NCBI GenBank assembly: GCA_964036045.1
Contig: OZ038383.1
Location: 62,563,725 to 62,627,724, forward strand
Direction of reading: 5' to 3'
Length of the DNA: 64,000 bases
Source: Eutreptiella sp. 'Long Island Sound 2002'
Taxonomy: Eukaryota > Euglenozoa > Euglenophyceae > Eutreptiales > Eutreptiaceae
Each line of letters opens with the position of its first letter. The first letter of the stretch is position 1. Below are positions 63,769 through 64,000 of the stretch, one piece after another. The position numbers were made by a program, and so were the translations under genes. The notes under the pieces are model-generated. The model was not told the origin of the DNA, did not search any database, and saw only the letters and a program-made list of their open reading frames with translations.

Positions 63769-64000
63769 GATAATAACTATTTTATATCAACCCATATTCT
63801 ATGTGCGCGTGTGTGTGCCTACGTTCATCTCGGTATTATTCCCAACATAGATATTGTGCCTATTCACATTTTGTGAGTATGTTGTTACCTACGGGCAAAA
63901 TGGGCAGAGCCATGAAATGAAATGTTTTATGAAAATAACCTGATAACGCAACCAAACTCAGACAAGGCAAAGGAAAAGCAAAGCAAGACGAAACCCGACA

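Overview
This window is nuclear DNA of a eukaryote with a large, repeat-rich genome, and almost all of it is mobile DNA. Evidence for a eukaryote: chromodomain Ty3/gypsy retrotransposons, a DIRS-like tyrosine-recombinase retroelement, a giant non-LTR retrotransposon with endonuclease, reverse transcriptase and RNase H, an LTR element primed by initiator-Met tRNA, a start codon in a CCACCATGG context, and an AATAAA signal near the right end. I cannot name the species; an alga or another protist seems more likely than an animal or fungus, but that is a guess. I see no intact single-copy host gene, rRNA, functional tRNA or CRISPR array.

Layout as a nest. The outermost element is gypsy B (minus strand). 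Its gag, protease and first RT part lie at 57,385-62,522, its remaining RT and RNase H at about 40,098-41,403, and a plausible integrase at 1-1,014. Two insertions split it. (i) Inside the RT lies gypsy A (41,409-57,379; 709-bp LTRs; 5-bp target duplication ATCAG), which itself holds a complete DIRS-like element (46,232-51,207) inserted between RNase H and integrase with no target duplication. (ii) Between RNase H and integrase lies a candidate DNA transposon T (about 1,015-40,097) with short inverted termini, plus-strand ORFs for a DDE-type transposase, a 2OG-Fe(II) dioxygenase-like protein and unknown proteins, and clusters of a TTTGAATC/GATTCAAA motif. T is split by gypsy D (5,646-38,293; 3,235-bp LTRs), and D is split by a 13.8-kb LINE (12,461-26,266) whose two flanks are copies of the same 1.76-kb piece of D.

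Relative ages read from nesting: B first, then T and A, then D into T and DIRS into A, then the LINE into D. The A LTRs differ by about 3% by eye count. The D LTRs differ by about 6-7% over a sampled stretch, and the two LINE flanks by about 4-5%, which fits that order within D.

A theme across the nest is a short methyltransferase-like domain (D-x-F, then N-P-P-F/L or a degenerate form, then P-x-W/M). It sits between protease and RT in all three gypsy elements and after RNase H in the DIRS element. Coding regions are broken by isolated stops, nearly all explicable as C-to-T changes at CAG, CAA or CGA; one such change is directly visible between the two copies of D.
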